A stretch of DNA of 64,000 nt from Candidatus Thiothrix putei (GCA_029972225.1 CP124756.1:1222001-1286000); one strand, 5' to 3'; positions 1 through 10,807 are shown, counted from the first letter of the stretch. Numbers and translations are program-made. The notes: generated by a model not told the origin, from the sequence alone.

Positions 1-1
1 T

Positions 2-3000
2 AAAAATTACCTGCCACAATTCCCGATTCCTGAGGGCATGACCGAAGCGGAGTATTTTTGCAAAGTCAGTGAGGAGGGTTTGGAAGAACGCCTCGATTTC
101 CTGCTCGGTGACAAATACCCGCGTGGTACGCCTGCCTTCATCGAAAAGCGCAAAGTGTACGACGAACGCCTAAAAATCGAACTCGACGTAATCAATAAAA
201 TGGGGTTTCCCGGCTACTTCTTGATCGTTGCGGATTTCATCCAGTGGGCGAAGGATAACGGCATTCCGGTCGGCCCTGGGCGGGGGTCGGGTGCGGGTTC
301 ATTGGTGGCGTATGCGTTGAAAATCACCGACCTTGATCCGTTGGCTTACGACTTGCTGTTTGAACGCTTCCTCAACCCTGAGCGCGTGTCCATGCCTGAC
401 TTCGACATTGACTTTTGCATGGATAACCGCGACAAAGTAATTGATTATGTTGCCAGAACTTACGGGCGTAATCAGGTTTCGCAAATCATCACTTACGGTT
501 CGATGGCGGCGAAAGCGGTAGTGCGTGACGTCGGGCGGGTGTTGGGGCATCCCTACGGGTTTGTGGATCGGATTGCCAAACTGATTCCGTTTACCATTGG
601 CATCACCTTGGAAGACGCGCTGGGGCGTACCCCCAAGTCCGAAAAAGATTCCGAATTGGTATCCCCCGACCTGATCGACTTGTATAACAAGGATGAAGAA
701 GTTAAGTCGTTGTTGGATTTGGCGATTTCTTTAGAAGGCTTGTCGCGTAACACCGGTAAACACGCGGGTGGGGTATTGATTTCCCCGACCGATTTGACCG
801 ATTTCACCGCGATTTGCTGCGAAGAAAACGGCGAAGGCGTGGTGTCGCAATTCGACAAAAACGACGTGGAAGAGGTCGGGCTGGTCAAGTTCGACTTTTT
901 GGGCTTGCGCAACCTCACCATTATCGACTGGGCGTTGCAAACTATTAACCGCCAGCAAGCGGCGAAAGGCTTGCCGCCGGTCGACATTAACCGCATTCCG
1001 TTGGATGACAAAGCCAGCTTCGATCTGCTCAAGGCGCAAAAAACCACCGCTGTATTTCAGCTTGAATCACGCGGCATGAAAGACCTGATCCGCCGCTTGC
1101 AACCGGACGTGTTCGAGGATGTGGTGGCATTGGTGGCACTGTTCCGCCCCGGTCCGTTGCAATCGGGGATGGTGGACGATTTTATCAACCGCAAAAAAGG
1201 CATTGCCAAGGTCGAATACCCGCATCCGAGCCTAGAGCAAATTCTCAAACCGACCTACGGCGTTATTGTTTACCAAGAACAGGTTATGCAGATTGCGCAA
1301 GTCCTTGCCCAATACACGCTGGGTGGTGCGGACATGTTGCGCCGTGCAATGGGTAAAAAGAAACCGGAGGAGATGGCAAAACAACGTTCCATTTTCATGG
1401 AGGGGGCGCGAAACAATCATGTCGATGAAAATCAGGCTGGCTATATATTTGATTTAATGGAAAAATTCGCGGAATATGGTTTCAACAAATGTGTGGTCGC
1501 TTCTACTTGTATCATGAATGCTGATACAGGGTTTATGACTACCGTTGGGGAGCTGTTCAAAAACCGACGGGCTTTCACCATCCATGCCTTGAGTGATGAT
1601 TGGAAATTACATAAACGTCAAGTGGTGGATGTTATGTGGAACGGGCGCAAACCCGTTTATGAACTGCGCACCCGTTTGGGCAAACGTATTACGGCTACCG
1701 CCAATCACCCGTTCCGTACCTTGCATGGCTGGAAAAACTTGGGCGATTTGCAAGTCGGGGAACGCATTGCCGTACCGCGCTGCTTGCCTGTTAGCGGACT
1801 GTCGCATTGGTCTCAGCATGAGTTGATTACGCTTGCTGGGCTGTTATCGGAAGGCAATACCTGCCACCCCTCATCCTTGTATTTCTTCAATAATAACCGT
1901 CAGATGATTGATGATTTCGCGGCAGCAGTGGCGGAGTTCCCCGATACTGTCGCCCGCATTGATACCCGCAGCAATGGGCGGCTTGAGGTTTGTGTCAATA
2001 CCGGACGTAAAACCCGCTTCCATGCCGGACAAGTGCCGTGGAATGCCCGTGCAGCAGTCGCAGTGCAAGATGAACCGCCTACCCGCAGTGGTGCGTATGT
2101 CTGGGCGGAAACCTTGGGGTTGCTGGGTAAAAAAGCGACTGAAAAAGTTATTCCCGCTGAAGTATTTGCCCTGCCAGATGAAGATATTGAGCTGTTCTTG
2201 GGGCGCTTGTGGTCTGGTGATGGTTTTATTGCCAATGCAACGCTGCATGTGCCATTTTATGCCACTTCGTCGCTGCAATTGGCAGATGATGTGCAAACCT
2301 TATTGCTGCGTTTGGGGATTCCTAGCCGCATTCACTCCAAGCAATTCCGTTATCGCGGTGGACATCGTGCAGGTTACACCGTGCATGTGTTAGGGCAGGG
2401 TAGTGTGGAAACCTTCCTGCAACGAATCGTCCCGCACGTTATTAGTCGGGAAACACAGCTTGCGCATTTGCATCAGCATTTGCACACCACAGATCGCGGG
2501 CGCAGTAGCAAGGACACCATTCCGGCGGATGTGCGTCAGTGGGTTGCGGAAGAGCGCCTCAAGGCAGGTTTGACTTGGAACGAATTGGAATGTCGATCGG
2601 GTCTGTCGATGAAGGAATTTTACGGCAACGGCAGTGCCAATAAACAGGGTTTTTACCGTGACACCATTGCACGGCTGGCGGAGATTTTCCATTCGGCACG
2701 GTTAAAGACAGTGGCAAATTCAGATGTTTTCTGGGATGCCGTGGTCAGCATTGAAGCGCGTGGCGAGGAAGATACCTATGACCTGACGGTGGAGCAGGAT
2801 CACAATTTTGTTGCGGATGGCATCATCGTCCACAACTCCCATTCCGCCGCCTACGCCCTTGTTGCCTTCCAAACTGCATGGCTAAAAGCCCATCACCCCG
2901 CCGCATTCATGGCAGCCGTCATGTCGGCGGATATGGATAACACCGAAAAAGTGGTGACGTTGCTGGATGATTGCCGCCAGCTTGGGCTACAGGTGTTGCC

Positions 3001-4063
3001 GCCGGACATTAATCGCTCCGAATACCAATTCACGGTGGATGATCAAAACCGCATTATTTACGGGCTGGGGGCAGTGAAAGGCGCGGGTGAAGCCGCCTTG
3101 AGTGTGTTGGTGGAACAGCGCAATAAAAACGGGGCATTCCAATCACTGGCGGATCTCTGCAAACGTGCTGGCACACAAAAGGTCAATCGTCGTGTGCTGG
3201 AAACCCTGATCAAATCAGGCGCTTTCGACAGCTTGGGCGGGACGCGCCGCGCCATGCTTGAATACTTGCCCGAAGCCATGCGCATGGCAGAACAATACAA
3301 CCGCAATCAAGGCACGGGGCAAACCGACCTGTTCGGCGGATTATTTGGCGGCGGCGTGGCGGAATCGACCCCAGAGGCGACCATGCCCAGCCGTGAGGAA
3401 TTTCCTGAAAAAGAACGCTTGCGTTTGGAAAAAGAAACACTGGGTTTGTACCTGACAGGGCATCCACTGGATGAATACAAGGAGGAAATTGCCGGATTAG
3501 GCAGTCGCAAAAAACTGGTGGATATTGCCGAAGATGACAGCACCAAATACCGTCGTGAGCCGGTGATGTTAGCTGGTTTGGTGACCAGCGTGCGCACCCA
3601 ATATACTGACAATGGTAAACGCGCTTTTGTGCAGCTTGACGATAATACCGCTTATTATGAGGTGATGATTTTTACTGACACATTTACCCAATATGGACAT
3701 TTACTGGAAAAAGAAGCCTGTATTGTATTGGAAGGCTCGCTCGATACCGATCAACGCACCGGTAAGACACGTTTGAGGGTGGAAAAAGTCCATGATATGC
3801 GTTCGATACGCGAGAATTTCTTACGCAAACTGGTGTTGCGGCTAGAGGAGCAACAGATACAACAAGGAATTTTACCGGTGTTGCGGCAATATTTGAAACC
3901 TGCTGAGGTTGCTGGCACGTTCCCAATTGCGGTTGAATACCGCAATACCCAAGCACAAGCGGAAATGCGCTTGGCAGGGCAGTGGACAGTGCCGCTAGAT
4001 GATACAGGGTTGCATGATCTGCGGCAGGTATTGGGTAGAGAAAACGTGAGTTTAGTGTTTTAA
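2..4063 (+). CDS. dnaE: DNA polymerase III alpha subunit, 5' end missing, intein-containing
   Basis: Replicative DNA polymerase III alpha subunit. The reading frame is open from the window edge, so the N-terminal PHP domain and about 270 residues lie upstream. Visible polymerase motifs include PDFDIDF (catalytic aspartates, near position 391), GPGRGSGAGS and VKFDFLGLRNLT. After the intein the gene resumes at SHSAAYALVAFQTAWLKAHH and carries the C-terminal OB-fold (PVMLAGLVTSVRTQYTDNGK). Without the 449-residue intein the visible part is about 900 residues, as expected for a roughly 1160-residue DnaE lacking its start. The methionine at position 38 is internal, because the codons before it (KNYLPQFPIPEG) already match DnaE. 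The identification is firm. Confidence 0.97.
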   Translation, partial: KNYLPQFPIPEGMTEAEYFCKVSEEGLEERLDFLLGDKYPRGTPAFIEKRKVYDERLKIELDVINKMGFPGYFLIVADFIQWAKDNGIPVGPGRGSGAGSLVAYALKITDLDPLAYDLLFERFLNPERVSMPDFDIDFCMDNRDKVIDYVARTYGRNQVSQIITYGSMAAKAVVRDVGRVLGHPYGFVDRIAKLIPFTIGITLEDALGRTPKSEKDSELVSPDLIDLYNKDEEVKSLLDLAISLEGLSRNTGKHAGGVLISPTDLTDFTAICCEENGEGVVSQFDKNDVEEVGLVKFDFLGLRNLTIIDWALQTINRQQAAKGLPPVDINRIPLDDKASFDLLKAQKTTAVFQLESRGMKDLIRRLQPDVFEDVVALVALFRPGPLQSGMVDDFINRKKGIAKVEYPHPSLEQILKPTYGVIVYQEQVMQIAQVLAQYTLGGADMLRRAMGKKKPEEMAKQRSIFMEGARNNHVDENQAGYIFDLMEKFAEYGFNKCVVASTCIMNADTGFMTTVGELFKNRRAFTIHALSDDWKLHKRQVVDVMWNGRKPVYELRTRLGKRITATANHPFRTLHGWKNLGDLQVGERIAVPRCLPVSGLSHWSQHELITLAGLLSEGNTCHPSSLYFFNNNRQMIDDFAAAVAEFPDTVARIDTRSNGRLEVCVNTGRKTRFHAGQVPWNARAAVAVQDEPPTRSGAYVWAETLGLLGKKATEKVIPAEVFALPDEDIELFLGRLWSGDGFIANATLHVPFYATSSLQLADDVQTLLLRLGIPSRIHSKQFRYRGGHRAGYTVHVLGQGSVETFLQRIVPHVISRETQLAHLHQHLHTTDRGRSSKDTIPADVRQWVAEERLKAGLTWNELECRSGLSMKEFYGNGSANKQGFYRDTIARLAEIFHSARLKTVANSDVFWDAVVSIEARGEEDTYDLTVEQDHNFVADGIIVHNSHSAAYALVAFQTAWLKAHHPAAFMAAVMSADMDNTEKVVTLLDDCRQLGLQVLPPDINRSEYQFTVDDQNRIIYGLGAVKGAGEAALSVLVEQRNKNGAFQSLADLCKRAGTQKVNRRVLETLIKSGAFDSLGGTRRAMLEYLPEAMRMAEQYNRNQGTGQTDLFGGLFGGGVAESTPEATMPSREEFPEKERLRLEKETLGLYLTGHPLDEYKEEIAGLGSRKKLVDIAEDDSTKYRREPVMLAGLVTSVRTQYTDNGKRAFVQLDDNTAYYEVMIFTDTFTQYGHLLEKEACIVLEGSLDTDQRTGKTRLRVEKVHDMRSIRENFLRKLVLRLEEQQIQQGILPVLRQYLKPAEVAGTFPIAVEYRNTQAQAEMRLAGQWTVPLDDTGLHDLRQVLGRENVSLVF
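1490..2836 (+). other. Intein in DnaE with LAGLIDADG endonuclease motifs and HTH-like segment
   Basis: Protein-splicing element of 449 residues between FNK and SHSAAY of the polymerase. Its first residue is Cys (CVVASTCIMNADTG, block A). Block B is TATANHPFRT. It ends DHNFVADGIIVHN, giving the terminal His-Asn, and the +1 extein residue is Ser. Two LAGLIDADG-type motifs appear at intein residues about 115-122 (LAGLLSEG) and 235-247 (LFLGRLWSGDGFI). Both keep an acidic residue at the catalytic position, so the homing endonuclease may be active. Residues about 350-395 (RLKAGLTWNELECRSGLS) resemble an Xre-type helix-turn-helix before the C-terminal splicing block, as in many DnaB and DnaE inteins. 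Splicing competence is inferred from the intact terminal residues. Confidence 0.95.
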
Positions 4064-4071
4064 CTCACGTT
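4043..4071. terminator. Putative bidirectional terminator hairpin
   Basis: Perfect 10-bp inverted repeat (AACGTGAGTT / AACTCACGTT) with a 9-nt loop. It overlaps the dnaE stop codon and lies between two convergent genes. There is no strong T-tract, so terminator function is inferred from position. Confidence 0.45.
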
Positions 4072-4072
4072 G

Positions 4073-5089
4073 CTAACGTGCTTTGGTCAGTATGACGCCG
4101 ACCATATTGGTTCGTGCCTGCTTCAGGCGTTCAAATGCCGCATGTAATGGGCGGCGGCGGGTTTGATTGCACGCCACGACCAACAACGTTGCATGGACGC
4201 GATTGCTGATAAGTAATGCATCCGCCATTCCCATCACGGGGGGCGAGTCAATAATGATCACGTCAAAGCGGGAGTCGTTTTGTTCCGCATAATTAATCAG
4301 TTGTGTCATGCGCTCACTGGATAGCAGTTCAACTGAGTGCGGGGTAATAGGGCCAGAAGAAATAATATGCAATTCAGGAATAAAGGTGGGACGAATCAAG
4401 CCTTCCAGTTCATCCAGACCTGCCAAATAATTACCTAATCCTTTGATATTATCCACGCCGAAATGTTTGTGTAAGGTAGGACGGCGTAGGTCAGCATCAA
4501 TCAATAAGACATTTGCGCCTGATTGGGCAAACGTTGTGGCTAGATTAATACTGGTGCTGCTTTTGCCTTCGCTGGCATCAGTACTGGTGATATTAATAAT
4601 TTTAGGGCGTTTCTGGTGAGTGATGACTAAAAAGTTGTTGCGTAGAGAACGAAATGCTGCGGCCACATGAGAATCGGGGTGGTTGGCGCTTTGAAAAGCA
4701 TAACTCCCCGCTTTTTTACGGATGGCGGGTGCAATGCCTAGCAAGGGAAGCGGTAGCACCTTTGAGAGTGTTTCAGATGTTTTGATAACGGCATCCGTTC
4801 CTTCGCGGATAAAGGCGGCAATGACGCCAGCACACAAACCTAAAATAAAACTTAGAATAAAATTGCGGACTAGATTAGGCTGTAAGGCTTCGCTGATGAA
4901 AAGCGCAAAGAGGAATACGCCAAGATAAACGCTCAATAATGTTTTTTCGCGGCGTTTAGCAATAATACGTAATTTGTGTAGCTCGTCCCCTAACGAAGTA
5001 CCTCCGGTATGAAATGTCGGTACTTGCACAAATCCCCCTTCTGCTGAGAATGTAGTCTGCCGTTTGGGCAATACGTTTGGCGTGTTCAT
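4073..5089 (-). CDS. CpsD/CapB-family (BY-kinase-like) ATPase, exopolysaccharide
   Basis: 338-residue P-loop ATPase of the bacterial tyrosine kinase / capsular exopolysaccharide family, which controls polysaccharide chain length and export at the inner membrane. Two hydrophobic segments (about residues 50-72 and 76-93) precede the kinase domain. Walker A (TDASEGKSSTSIN, about residue 170), Walker A' (LLIDADLRRP) and Walker B (IIIDSPPV) are all present. The large periplasmic Wzz loop usual in fused kinases is absent. The protein also stops at VGVILTKAR without the C-terminal tyrosine cluster that is autophosphorylated in true BY-kinases. No polysaccharide gene is adjacent. It is therefore either a regulator lacking the Tyr tail or a non-kinase family member. 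Confidence 0.8.
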   Translation of the reverse strand: MNTPNVLPKRQTTFSAEGGFVQVPTFHTGGTSLGDELHKLRIIAKRREKTLLSVYLGVFLFALFISEALQPNLVRNFILSFILGLCAGVIAAFIREGTDAVIKTSETLSKVLPLPLLGIAPAIRKKAGSYAFQSANHPDSHVAAAFRSLRNNFLVITHQKRPKIINITSTDASEGKSSTSINLATTFAQSGANVLLIDADLRRPTLHKHFGVDNIKGLGNYLAGLDELEGLIRPTFIPELHIISSGPITPHSVELLSSERMTQLINYAEQNDSRFDVIIIDSPPVMGMADALLISNRVHATLLVVACNQTRRRPLHAAFERLKQARTNMVGVILTKAR

Positions 5090-5294
5090 TGTCCCCTGAT
5101 TTCCTATTTTAGCCCTTGGATTGTTTTATTATACATAAAAAAATATGATTTGCATGTTTGAGAATCTGCATAAATAAACGTAATTCATCGCGCTTTATAC
5201 AATAGATCATTCCACGACCATTAAGTTTCCATGAAACCGCACATAGACACTCTGTCGGGCAGCGCGTAAAATGCACTTCTACTAAATTCTTTCG

Positions 5295-5320
5295 ACGGGA
5301 TGAGCCATGCCTCATCCCGT
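5295..5320 (+). promoter_or_regulatory. Leader hairpin upstream of carA
   Basis: Perfect 10-bp inverted repeat (ACGGGATGAG / CTCATCCCGT) around a 6-nt loop, ending 26 nt before the carA start codon and upstream of its ribosome binding site. It could be an mRNA leader structure or an operator. No T-tract follows it, so simple termination is unlikely. Confidence 0.4.
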
Positions 5321-5346
5321 TTCGTATGTAGACTTCGGAGGTTCTT

Positions 5347-6486
5347 TTGAACAAGCAAGCACTGCTGGTGCTGGAAGACGGGAGTGTTTTCCACGGGCGT
5401 TCCATCGGCTGTGATGGCCAAACCACGGGTGAAGTGGTCTTTAATACCGCACTGACAGGCTATCAGGAAATCCTGACTGACCCGTCGTATTCACGCCAAA
5501 TCGTTACCTTGACTTACCCGCATATTGGTAACGTCGGTGTCAATCAGGAAGATTGCGAATCCACCCAAGTCCACGCGGCTGGCTTGATCGTGCGCGATGT
5601 GCCTGCGGTTTACAGTAGCTGGCGTGCGGAAGAATCCCTGCCAGACTATTTAGCCCGCAATAACGTTGTCGCGATTGCCGACATCGACACGCGCCGTTTA
5701 ACGCGCATTTTGCGTGAAAAAGGCGCACAACGCGGCTGCGTCATGGCGGGTGAAAACCTTTCGGTGGACATTGCACTGGACGCAGCACGTTCCTTCCCCG
5801 GCTTAAAAGGCATGGATTTGGCGAAAGAAGTCACCGTCAAGTCCAGCTATGTGTGGACAGAAGGCAGTTGGCAATTAAACCCCGCCACCCCACGCCCTTC
5901 CACCGCGACAACGGCTGAATTCAACATCGTCGCTTACGATTACGGCATCAAAACCAATATCCTGCGCATGTTGGTGGATCGTGGTTGCCACGTTACTGTC
6001 GTGCCTGCGCAAACCCCAGCGGCAGATGTACTGGCGATGAAACCAGACGGCGTATTCCTCTCCAACGGCCCCGGCGACCCAGAACCGTGCGATTACGCAA
6101 TTGCTGCCATCCGTGAAGTACTGGAGCAAAAAGTCCCAACGTTTGGCATCTGCCTTGGTCATCAATTGCTCGGCCTTGCCAGTGGTGCGAAAACCGTCAA
6201 AATGAAATTCGGGCATCATGGCGCGAACCATCCGGTGCAAGATTTGGACAGCAAGCGCGTCATGATCAGCAGCCAAAACCACGGTTTCGCGGTGGATGAA
6301 ACCACGCTGCCAGCCAACGTGCGTGCCACGCACCGCTCACTGTTTGATGGCACTTTGCAAGGCATCGAACGTACCGACTGCCCCGCACTGAGTTTCCAAG
6401 GACACCCCGAAGCCAGCCCCGGCCCACACGACGTAGCCCCTGTATTCGACCGTTTCATTGAGATGATGAGAGCTGCACATGCCTAA
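5347..6486 (+). CDS. carA: Carbamoyl-phosphate synthase small subunit
   Basis: Glutaminase subunit (379 residues) of carbamoyl-phosphate synthetase. It supplies ammonia to CarB for arginine and pyrimidine synthesis in the cytoplasm. The N-terminal half is the CarA-specific domain ([15 protein letters not shown]). The class I glutamine amidotransferase domain follows, with the nucleophile in [11 protein letters not shown] and the catalytic His-Glu in [12 protein letters not shown]. The start is a TTG at 5347, preceded at 5 nt by CGGAGG, and no ATG nearby fits the family N-terminus. Its end overlaps carB by 8 nt, so the two are translationally coupled. Confidence 0.97.
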   Translation: MNKQALLVLEDGSVFHGRSIGCDGQTTGEVVFNTALTGYQEILTDPSYSRQIVTLTYPHIGNVGVNQEDCESTQVHAAGLIVRDVPAVYSSWRAEESLPDYLARNNVVAIADIDTRRLTRILREKGAQRGCVMAGENLSVDIALDAARSFPGLKGMDLAKEVTVKSSYVWTEGSWQLNPATPRPSTATTAEFNIVAYDYGIKTNILRMLVDRGCHVTVVPAQTPAADVLAMKPDGVFLSNGPGDPEPCDYAIAAIREVLEQKVPTFGICLGHQLLGLASGAKTVKMKFGHHGANHPVQDLDSKRVMISSQNHGFAVDETTLPANVRATHRSLFDGTLQGIERTDCPALSFQGHPEASPGPHDVAPVFDRFIEMMRAAHA

Positions 6487-9400
6487 ACGCACTGACATTA
6501 AAAGCATTCTGATTATTGGTGCAGGCCCGATCATTATCGGTCAGGCGTGCGAATTTGACTATTCCGGGGCGCAAGCGTGTAAGGCGTTGCGTGAGGAAGG
6601 CTACCGCGTCATTTTGGTCAACTCCAACCCCGCGACCATTATGACCGACCCGAACATGGCGGATGCGATTTATATCGAGCCAATTCGCTGGGAAACCGTC
6701 GCCAAAATCATTGAAAAAGAACGCCCTGACGCGCTATTGCCAACCATGGGTGGGCAAACCGCGCTCAACTGCGCCCTTGATCTTTCTCGCCAGGGTGTGC
6801 TGGAAAAATTCGGCGTGGACATGATTGGTGCGAACGAAGTCTCCATCGACATGGCAGAAGACCGCCAGAAATTCAAAGTGGCGATGGACGAAATCGGTCT
6901 AGAATCCGCCCGTTCCGGCGTAGCGCATTCGATGGACGAAGCTCGCGCTGTGCAAGCCACCCTCGGTTTCCCCGTGGTTATTCGCCCCTCATTCACGATG
7001 GGCGGTAGCGGTGGTGGTATTGCCTACAACAAGCAGGAATTTGAAGCCATCGTGGCGCGTGGTCTGGATTTGTCCCCCACCACCGAAGTTCTGCTGGAAG
7101 AATCCCTGCTCGGTTGGAAAGAATACGAGATGGAAGTCGTGCGTGACCGCAACGATAACTGCATTATCATCTGTTCCATCGAAAACCTTGACCCGATGGG
7201 CATCCACACGGGTGACTCGATTACGGTAGCCCCGGCGCAAACCCTGACCGACAAGGAGTACCAGTTACTGCGGAATGCCTCCATCGCGGTCTTGCGCAAG
7301 ATCGGCGTGGATACCGGCGGTTCTAACGTCCAATTCTCGGTCAACCCGAACAACGGGCGCATTATCGTTATCGAGATGAACCCGCGTGTGTCGCGTTCCT
7401 CCGCACTCGCTTCCAAAGCCACCGGCTTCCCGATTGCGAAAGTCGCGGCGAAACTGGCAGTCGGCTACACGCTAGACGAATTGCGCAACGAGATTACTGG
7501 CGGGGCAACGCCTGCGTCATTCGAGCCATCCATCGACTACGTTGTAACCAAAATCCCGCGTTTCACCTTCGAGAAATTCCCGCAAGCCGACTCGCGTTTG
7601 ACCACGCAAATGAAGTCCGTGGGCGAAGTCATGGCAATGGGGCGCACCTTCCAAGAGTCGTTCCAGAAAGCCCTGCGTGGTTTGGAAACCGGTATCGACG
7701 GCTTGAGCGAGCGTATTGACCCGCAAGACCCAGATGCGAAAGACACGCTGCGCCGTCAACTGACCGAAGCCAGTTCCGAACGTATTTTGTACGTGGCGGA
7801 TGCCTTCCGTTTGGGCTTGAGCATCGAAGAATTGTTCGCGCAAACCAGCATTGACCCGTGGTTCTTGGTGCAAATCAAAGAATTGGTTGATATGGAAAAC
7901 GGCTTGAAAGACCGTTTGCTGAATAGCATTAGCGTTGACGAAATGCGCAACTTGAAGCGCAAAGGCTTCTCCGACCGCCGCTTGGCTAAACTGTTGCACG
8001 AAACCGAAAAAACGGTACGGGTGGCACGTCACAAGCTCAATGTGCGCCCGGTGTATAAGCGCGTCGATACGTGCGCGGCGGAATTTTCTACCAATACCGC
8101 ATACATGTATTCCACTTACGAAGAAGAGTGCGAATCCAACCCGACCGACCGCAAGAAAATCATGGTGTTAGGCGGCGGCCCCAACCGTATCGGTCAAGGC
8201 ATCGAGTTCGACTACTGCTGCGTTCACGCGGCGTTGGCGTTGCGCGATGATGGCTTTGAAACCATTATGGTGAACTGCAACCCAGAAACCGTTTCCACCG
8301 ATTACGATACTTCCGACCGTCTGTATTTCGAGCCGTTAACACTCGAAGACGTGATGGAAATCGTCGATCTGGAAAAGCCTTACGGTGTGATCGTGCAATA
8401 CGGTGGGCAAACCCCGCTGAAATTGGCACGTGATTTGGAAGCCTTGGGTGCGCCGATCATCGGTACATCGCCGGATTCCATCGACTTGGCGGAAGACCGT
8501 GAACGTTTCCAGCAATTGATCCACAAACTCGGCTTGAAACAGCCACCGAACCGCACCGCGAGAAGCATTGACGAAGCGGTACGCTTGGCAGACGAAATCG
8601 GCTACCCATTGGTAGTACGCCCGTCTTACGTGCTGGGTGGACGGGCGATGGAAATCGTTTACCACGAAAACGAATTGCGCCGTTACATGACCACGGCAGT
8701 TTCCGTGTCCAACGATTCGCCGGTATTGCTCGACCGTTATCTGGATGACGCGATTGAAGTGGACGTTGACGCAATTTGCGACGGTGAAAACGTGTTAATC
8801 GGCGGCATTATGCAGCACATCGAACAGGCTGGTATCCACTCCGGTGACTCGGCGTGTTCTTTACCGCCGTATTCCTTGCGTGCCGACATTCAAAACCAAT
8901 TGCGCGAGCAAATGTCACAGATGGGCAAAGCCCTCAATGTTATCGGCTTAATGAACGCGCAATTTGCCATCAAGGGTGACGACGTATACGTGCTGGAAGT
9001 GAACCCGCGTGCTTCACGTACCGTGCCATTCGTGTCCAAAGCCATCGGTCGTCCGCTGGCAAAAGTCGCGGCACGTTGCATGGCTGGCCAAAGTTTAGCG
9101 TCGCAAAATGCACTAAACGAAATCATCCCATCCTATTACGCGGTGAAAGAAGCGGTATTCCCATTCATCAAATTCCCCGGCGTTGACCCCATTCTTAGCC
9201 CGGAAATGAAATCCACCGGCGAAGTCATGGGCGTGGGCAGAACGTTTGCTGAAGCTTTCGGCAAAGCGCAATACGCAGCGGGCGAAGTGTACCCAACCTC
9301 TGGGGTAGCTTTCATTAGTGTGCGTGAAGCGGATCGCCGCCACTTGAAAGAAATCGGTGAAATGTTGGTCGGTCAGGGTTTCAGGATCGTGGCTACCCGT

Positions 9401-9709
9401 GGCACGGCACGCGAATTGCAGAACGTCGGTGTCACCTGCGAAATCGTCAACAAGATGCGTGAAGGCCGCCCCAACATCGTCGACATGATTAAGAACGAGG
9501 AAATCGACCTGATCGTGAACACGACCGAAGGCGAGCAGTCCACCCGCGATTCGTTTGAGATTCGCCGTGAAGCTTTGCAGCACAAGATTACCTACACCAC
9601 CACGATTGAGGGTGCGCGGGCACTGTGCAAGGCAATGGCCTACACTGACAGTGAGCAGGTTTATTGCTTGCAAGATTTACATCAGGAAATAACACAACAA
9701 GGGGTTTGA
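6479..9709 (+). CDS. carB: Carbamoyl-phosphate synthase large subunit
   Basis: 1076-residue synthetase subunit making carbamoyl phosphate from bicarbonate, ammonia and two ATP, full length for the family. The two homologous ATP-grasp halves are visible. The first starts at [23 protein letters not shown] and has [12 protein letters not shown]. The second starts near residue 560 with [20 protein letters not shown] and has [11 protein letters not shown]. The C-terminal allosteric MGS-like domain includes [14 protein letters not shown] and ends at the stop. It overlaps carA by 8 nt and is followed after 4 nt by greA, so carA-carB-greA is probably one transcript. Confidence 0.98.
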   Translation: MPKRTDIKSILIIGAGPIIIGQACEFDYSGAQACKALREEGYRVILVNSNPATIMTDPNMADAIYIEPIRWETVAKIIEKERPDALLPTMGGQTALNCALDLSRQGVLEKFGVDMIGANEVSIDMAEDRQKFKVAMDEIGLESARSGVAHSMDEARAVQATLGFPVVIRPSFTMGGSGGGIAYNKQEFEAIVARGLDLSPTTEVLLEESLLGWKEYEMEVVRDRNDNCIIICSIENLDPMGIHTGDSITVAPAQTLTDKEYQLLRNASIAVLRKIGVDTGGSNVQFSVNPNNGRIIVIEMNPRVSRSSALASKATGFPIAKVAAKLAVGYTLDELRNEITGGATPASFEPSIDYVVTKIPRFTFEKFPQADSRLTTQMKSVGEVMAMGRTFQESFQKALRGLETGIDGLSERIDPQDPDAKDTLRRQLTEASSERILYVADAFRLGLSIEELFAQTSIDPWFLVQIKELVDMENGLKDRLLNSISVDEMRNLKRKGFSDRRLAKLLHETEKTVRVARHKLNVRPVYKRVDTCAAEFSTNTAYMYSTYEEECESNPTDRKKIMVLGGGPNRIGQGIEFDYCCVHAALALRDDGFETIMVNCNPETVSTDYDTSDRLYFEPLTLEDVMEIVDLEKPYGVIVQYGGQTPLKLARDLEALGAPIIGTSPDSIDLAEDRERFQQLIHKLGLKQPPNRTARSIDEAVRLADEIGYPLVVRPSYVLGGRAMEIVYHENELRRYMTTAVSVSNDSPVLLDRYLDDAIEVDVDAICDGENVLIGGIMQHIEQAGIHSGDSACSLPPYSLRADIQNQLREQMSQMGKALNVIGLMNAQFAIKGDDVYVLEVNPRASRTVPFVSKAIGRPLAKVAARCMAGQSLASQNALNEIIPSYYAVKEAVFPFIKFPGVDPILSPEMKSTGEVMGVGRTFAEAFGKAQYAAGEVYPTSGVAFISVREADRRHLKEIGEMLVGQGFRIVATRGTARELQNVGVTCEIVNKMREGRPNIVDMIKNEEIDLIVNTTEGEQSTRDSFEIRREALQHKITYTTTIEGARALCKAMAYTDSEQVYCLQDLHQEITQQGV

Positions 9710-9713
9710 AGCG

Positions 9714-10199
9714 ATGAGTACTAGACCACCGCTAACATTGAAAGGTTCTGAGCGTTTGAAGGCTGAGTTACAGCGTTTGAAAACTGAAGAGCGTCCGCAA
9801 ATTATTCAGGCGATTGCGACTGCACGCGAACACGGCGATTTGAAAGAAAATGCCGAATACCATGCAGCACGTGAGCAGCAAAGTTTCTGCGAAGGGCGTA
9901 TTAAGGAGTTAGAAAGTACCTTGTCGATGGCGCAAGTCATTGATGTGGTCGCGGTTGGCGCAATGAATCCCGGTAAAGTGGTTTTTGGCGCAACCGTTGA
10001 ATTGGAAGAAGTCGAGTCCGGTGAAACCATTACGTATCAAATCGTGGGTGACATTGAGGCTGACATTAAGCATAACCGTGTTGCTGTATCTTCCCCGATT
10101 GCCCGTGCCATGATTGGCAAGGAAGAGGGCGACGTTGCGGTGGTGCAGGCGCCGGGCGGTGTGCGTGAATATGAAATTGTTGCAGTTACTTATCAGTAG
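9714..10199 (+). CDS. greA: Transcription elongation factor GreA
   Basis: 161-residue transcript-cleavage factor that rescues backtracked RNA polymerase. The N-terminal coiled-coil carries the acidic tip motif ([19 protein letters not shown], about residues 38-56). The C-terminal FKBP-like domain ends with [14 protein letters not shown] and [11 protein letters not shown]. Length and sequence are typical. It lies 4 nt after carB, and its TAG stop overlaps the GTG start of the next gene by one base, so it is part of the same operon. The carAB-greA order is common in gammaproteobacteria. Confidence 0.97.
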   Translation: MSTRPPLTLKGSERLKAELQRLKTEERPQIIQAIATAREHGDLKENAEYHAAREQQSFCEGRIKELESTLSMAQVIDVVAVGAMNPGKVVFGATVELEEVESGETITYQIVGDIEADIKHNRVAVSSPIARAMIGKEEGDVAVVQAPGGVREYEIVAVTYQ

Positions 10200-10807
10200 T
10201 GGCTAATAATTTTACTCATATCGGTTTGTTGCAACACGGTGCGGTGGAAGCCGGAGATGTGTTTTGTGGCGAACTTGAAACCCCGCTTAGCAAGTTGGGT
10301 TGGAAGCAGCTTAAGCAAGCCTTCGGACGGTCGGGGGCTGATTGGGATGCTGTGATTACTTCACCCCGGATGCAGTGTGCTGCCTTTGCGGAATGGTTTT
10401 CCCAAAAGCATGATTTACCGCTGGTACGGGATGAACGCTTGCGGGAAATTCATTTTGGTGAGTGGGAAGGTTGTACTCCACAAGAGGTGATGGCCACTCA
10501 TCCTGAGCAGTTGGCCGAATGGTGGGTGAATCCTGCGCAGGTGTCGCCGCCGGGAGCGGAGGGGTTTGGTGAGTTTCGTGCACGTGTCTTGGATGCATGG
10601 ATGGATCTGGGGCGTGCCTACCGGGGTGAGCGGGTGTTGGTTGTTACGCACGCTGGGGTGATTCGCGTGATTCTGGCGCATGTATTGCAAATGTCGGATG
10701 AGCGTTTGTTGGCGCTCAATATCGAATACGGTGCATTGACGCGCTTACGGGTGCTGCGTGATCGCAGTGGTGAATGGGCCAGTTTATTAGCGCATGGTTG
10801 CGGATGA
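10199..10807 (+). CDS. Histidine phosphatase superfamily protein (CobC-like)
   Basis: 202-residue protein of the phosphoglycerate-mutase-like histidine phosphatase superfamily, nearest in layout to alpha-ribazole phosphatase (CobC). The N-terminal catalytic motif is LLQHG where the family has (L/I)RHG: the histidine that is phosphorylated is kept but the arginine is Gln. Other signature segments are SPRMQCAAFAEWF, ERLREIHFGEWEG and VVTHAGVIRVILAH. The GTG start at 10199 overlaps the greA stop. The 3' end overlaps the next gene (CobS-like) by ATGA, which supports a shared role. Whether it acts in cobalamin nucleotide-loop assembly is uncertain because of the Arg loss and the odd CobS partner. 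Confidence 0.75.
   Translation: MANNFTHIGLLQHGAVEAGDVFCGELETPLSKLGWKQLKQAFGRSGADWDAVITSPRMQCAAFAEWFSQKHDLPLVRDERLREIHFGEWEGCTPQEVMATHPEQLAEWWVNPAQVSPPGAEGFGEFRARVLDAWMDLGRAYRGERVLVVTHAGVIRVILAHVLQMSDERLLALNIEYGALTRLRVLRDRSGEWASLLAHGCG

Noticed and set aside
1490-2836. Separate gene or frameshift inside dnaE
   Set aside because: The frame is continuous and has all intein blocks with clean extein borders, so it is a spliced insert and not a second gene.
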